Positions 62,693 through 64,000 of a DNA stretch of 64,000 bases are shown here, piece by piece. The translations under genes were made by a program, and so were the position numbers. The notes below the pieces were generated by a model. That model worked only from the letters and a program-made list of their open reading frames with translations. It was not told where the DNA came from and did not search any database. This DNA comes from Arenibacter sp. F20364 (GTDB taxonomy: Bacteria; Bacteroidota; Bacteroidia; Flavobacteriales; Flavobacteriaceae), in contig NZ_JALKBD010000008.1 of assembly GCF_023015905.1 (NCBI RefSeq), positions 124,001 to 188,000 on the forward strand, read 5' to 3'. Position 1 is the stretch's first letter; each line of letters starts with the position of its first letter.

Positions 62693-64000
62693 TTATTTGT
62701 TTTGTGAAATTATTTCGTCCGTTTCCTTTATTTTAATATCTGTTCCCAGACGTTGCAGATAGGCTATCATTGCTACGATTTCCCTATCCTTCATTTCTAT
62801 GAATTCTTCTCCGTTTTCGGCGGCATATTTTTTGTCCTCTTCATACCCTTTGGCAAAATCAGGATCGGAGTATAGATTTTTCTCTATTTTGGTTGCCTGT
62901 TCGTTCATCAATTGTTCGGCATTCGCAATCTCCTCCTCGGAATACGGCACTCCTAGGGTGACCATAGTCTCCATTTTTGTCTGTATGTTACTTCTATCGT
63001 GTCTATTGCGAACCAACCACGAATAGGAAGGCATAATAGATCCTGAGGAGGTGGTTTGTGGGTCGTACATATGGTTAAGGTGCCAGTTGTCCGAATATTT
63101 GCCACCTACCCTTAAAAGATCGGGACCTGTTCTCTTGCTTCCCCAAAGGAAAGGATGGTCGTAAACATACTCCCCGGCTTTGGAGTACTCACCATAACGT
63201 TCTACCTCGCTTCGGAAAGGTCTTACCATTTGGGAGTGACAGCCAACACATCCCTCCCTTATGTATAGATCCCTGCCTTCCAATTCCAGAGGGGTATATG
63301 GTTTAACACTGGTTATCGTTGGAATGTTCGATTTTACCAAAATAGTGGGGACTATTTGGATTATTCCTCCTATTAAAATGGCAATGGTAGCCAAAATGGT
63401 CAATTGAATAGGCTTACGTTCCAACCAAGTGTGGAAAGTTTCTCCAGCAGTTCTTTTTCTGGATACGGTAGTCAATGCAGCTGCTTCTGCCAATTCATCC
63501 TCTACCTTGGTACCTTGCTTAATGGTTACCACTACGTTGTAGATCATGATAATTGCCCCAATAATATACATGGTGCCACCAATGGCCCTCATCCAGTACA
63601 TTGGAATAATTTCATTTACGGTCTCCAAAAAGTTACCGTAGGCCAAAGTTCCATCAGGGTTAAATTCTTTCCACATTAAGGCTTGGGTAAAACCGGCAAC
63701 ATACATGGGAAGTGCGTAAAGTATAATTCCTAAGGTACCGATCCAGAAATGGAAATTGGCCATGGGAAGTGAGTGCAATCTGGTCTTGAACATTTTTGGA
63801 ACCAACCAGTAGATCATACCAAAAGTCAGGAATCCGTTCCATGCCAAGGCTCCTACGTGTACGTGGGCAATAATCCAATCACTAAAATGCGCTATGGCAT
63901 TTACATTTTTAAGCGAAAGCATTGGTCCTTCAAAAGTGGCCATACCGTAACCCGTAATGGCTACTACCATAAACTTTAAAACTGGGTCTGTTCTTACCTT
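62693..64000 (-). CDS. ccoN: Fused CcoN-CcoO subunit of cbb3 cytochrome c oxidase (partial, 5' end outside window)
   Basis: The frame continues through the window edge (KVRTDPVLKF before the first internal Met), so the start is missing. The visible N-terminal part is the end of CcoN, with ITGYGMATFEGPML and HFSDWIIAHVHVG, whose histidines bind haem. Further membrane segments and a linker (about KQGTKVEDELAEAAALTT) follow, then CcoO with EGCVGCHSQMVRPFRSEVERYG. CcoO is a membrane-bound mono-haem cytochrome c. Fusion of subunits I and II is known in Bacteroidota. The oxidase reduces oxygen with high affinity. Confidence 0.93.
   Translation of the reverse strand, partial: KVRTDPVLKFMVVAITGYGMATFEGPMLSLKNVNAIAHFSDWIIAHVHVGALAWNGFLTFGMIYWLVPKMFKTRLHSLPMANFHFWIGTLGIILYALPMYVAGFTQALMWKEFNPDGTLAYGNFLETVNEIIPMYWMRAIGGTMYIIGAIIMIYNVVVTIKQGTKVEDELAEAAALTTVSRKRTAGETFHTWLERKPIQLTILATIAILIGGIIQIVPTILVKSNIPTITSVKPYTPLELEGRDLYIREGCVGCHSQMVRPFRSEVERYGEYSKAGEYVYDHPFLWGSKRTGPDLLRVGGKYSDNWHLNHMYDPQTTSSGSIMPSYSWLVRNRHDRSNIQTKMETMVTLGVPYSEEEIANAEQLMNEQATKIEKNLYSDPDFAKGYEEDKKYAAENGEEFIEMKDREIVAMIAYLQRLGTDIKIKETDEIISQNK

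Noticed and set aside
1-64000. Search for CRISPR arrays, tRNA, rRNA, transposases and phage genes
   Set aside because: By eye nothing met the pattern; short tRNA genes could be missed without a dedicated search tool.

Overview
The window is a stretch of a Bacteroidota chromosome, most likely from a marine member of the Flavobacteriaceae. The main evidence is the SusC/SusD pair, promoter-like sequences of the Bacteroidota type (TTG/TTTG with TAnnTTTG), many short lipoprotein and signal-peptide leaders, a fused CcoN-CcoO cytochrome oxidase and a moderately AT-rich composition. The genus cannot be fixed from the sequence. No rRNA, tRNA, insertion sequence, prophage or CRISPR array was recognised.

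Layout: (1) 1-4.4 kb: the tail of a probable phosphoenolpyruvate carboxylase, then a six-PAS sensor histidine kinase and a stand-alone receiver protein. (2) 4.6-25.2 kb: a hexuronate-centred locus. It holds a secreted PVC-type propeller/cytochrome c protein, UxaC, a ThuA-like protein, a LacI regulator, SusC (broken by one in-frame TAG), SusD, a DUF6807 lipoprotein, two exported Gfo/Idh/MocA-type oxidoreductases, an SDR mannonate oxidoreductase, UxuA, and a DctP-DctQ-DctM TRAP transporter. UxaC, the SDR and UxuA together convert glucuronate through fructuronate and mannonate to 2-keto-3-deoxygluconate. The locus has no recognisable glycoside hydrolase or polysaccharide lyase. (3) 25.5-40.9 kb: a phosphonate island with PhnA, PhnY and PhnW (2-aminoethylphosphonate to acetate and phosphate), three GlpT/OPA-type transporters (two nearly duplicate), a phosphonate-type alcohol dehydrogenase, a DAO-family amine oxidase, three exported phosphoesterase-type proteins and an XRE-cupin regulator. 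(4) 41.3-44.1 kb: proline biosynthesis, proC-proB-proA. (5) 44.4-54 kb: a GH92 mannosidase, a siroheme-type dehydrogenase, xylulokinase and xylose isomerase with a LacI regulator, and a sugar kinase/nucleotidyltransferase pair. (6) 54.2-64 kb: hemN, a universal stress protein, a secreted amidohydrolase, a PIG-L deacetylase and the end of a cbb3 oxidase cluster (SafE-like, FixH, CcoG, CcoP, CcoQ, fused CcoNO running off the window).

Two regions deserve most attention. The hexuronate locus looks like a periplasmic oxidative (3-keto-type) glycoside pathway instead of a hydrolytic PUL, and its SusC is interrupted by an amber codon. The phosphonate island combines catabolism, triple transport and secreted phosphodiesterases, which suggests scavenging of phosphonolipid or other phosphonate-ester head groups. 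Regulatory palindromes of LacI type sit at three promoter regions, and degenerate intergenic repeats recur at 29.3, 35.2 and 60.0 kb.
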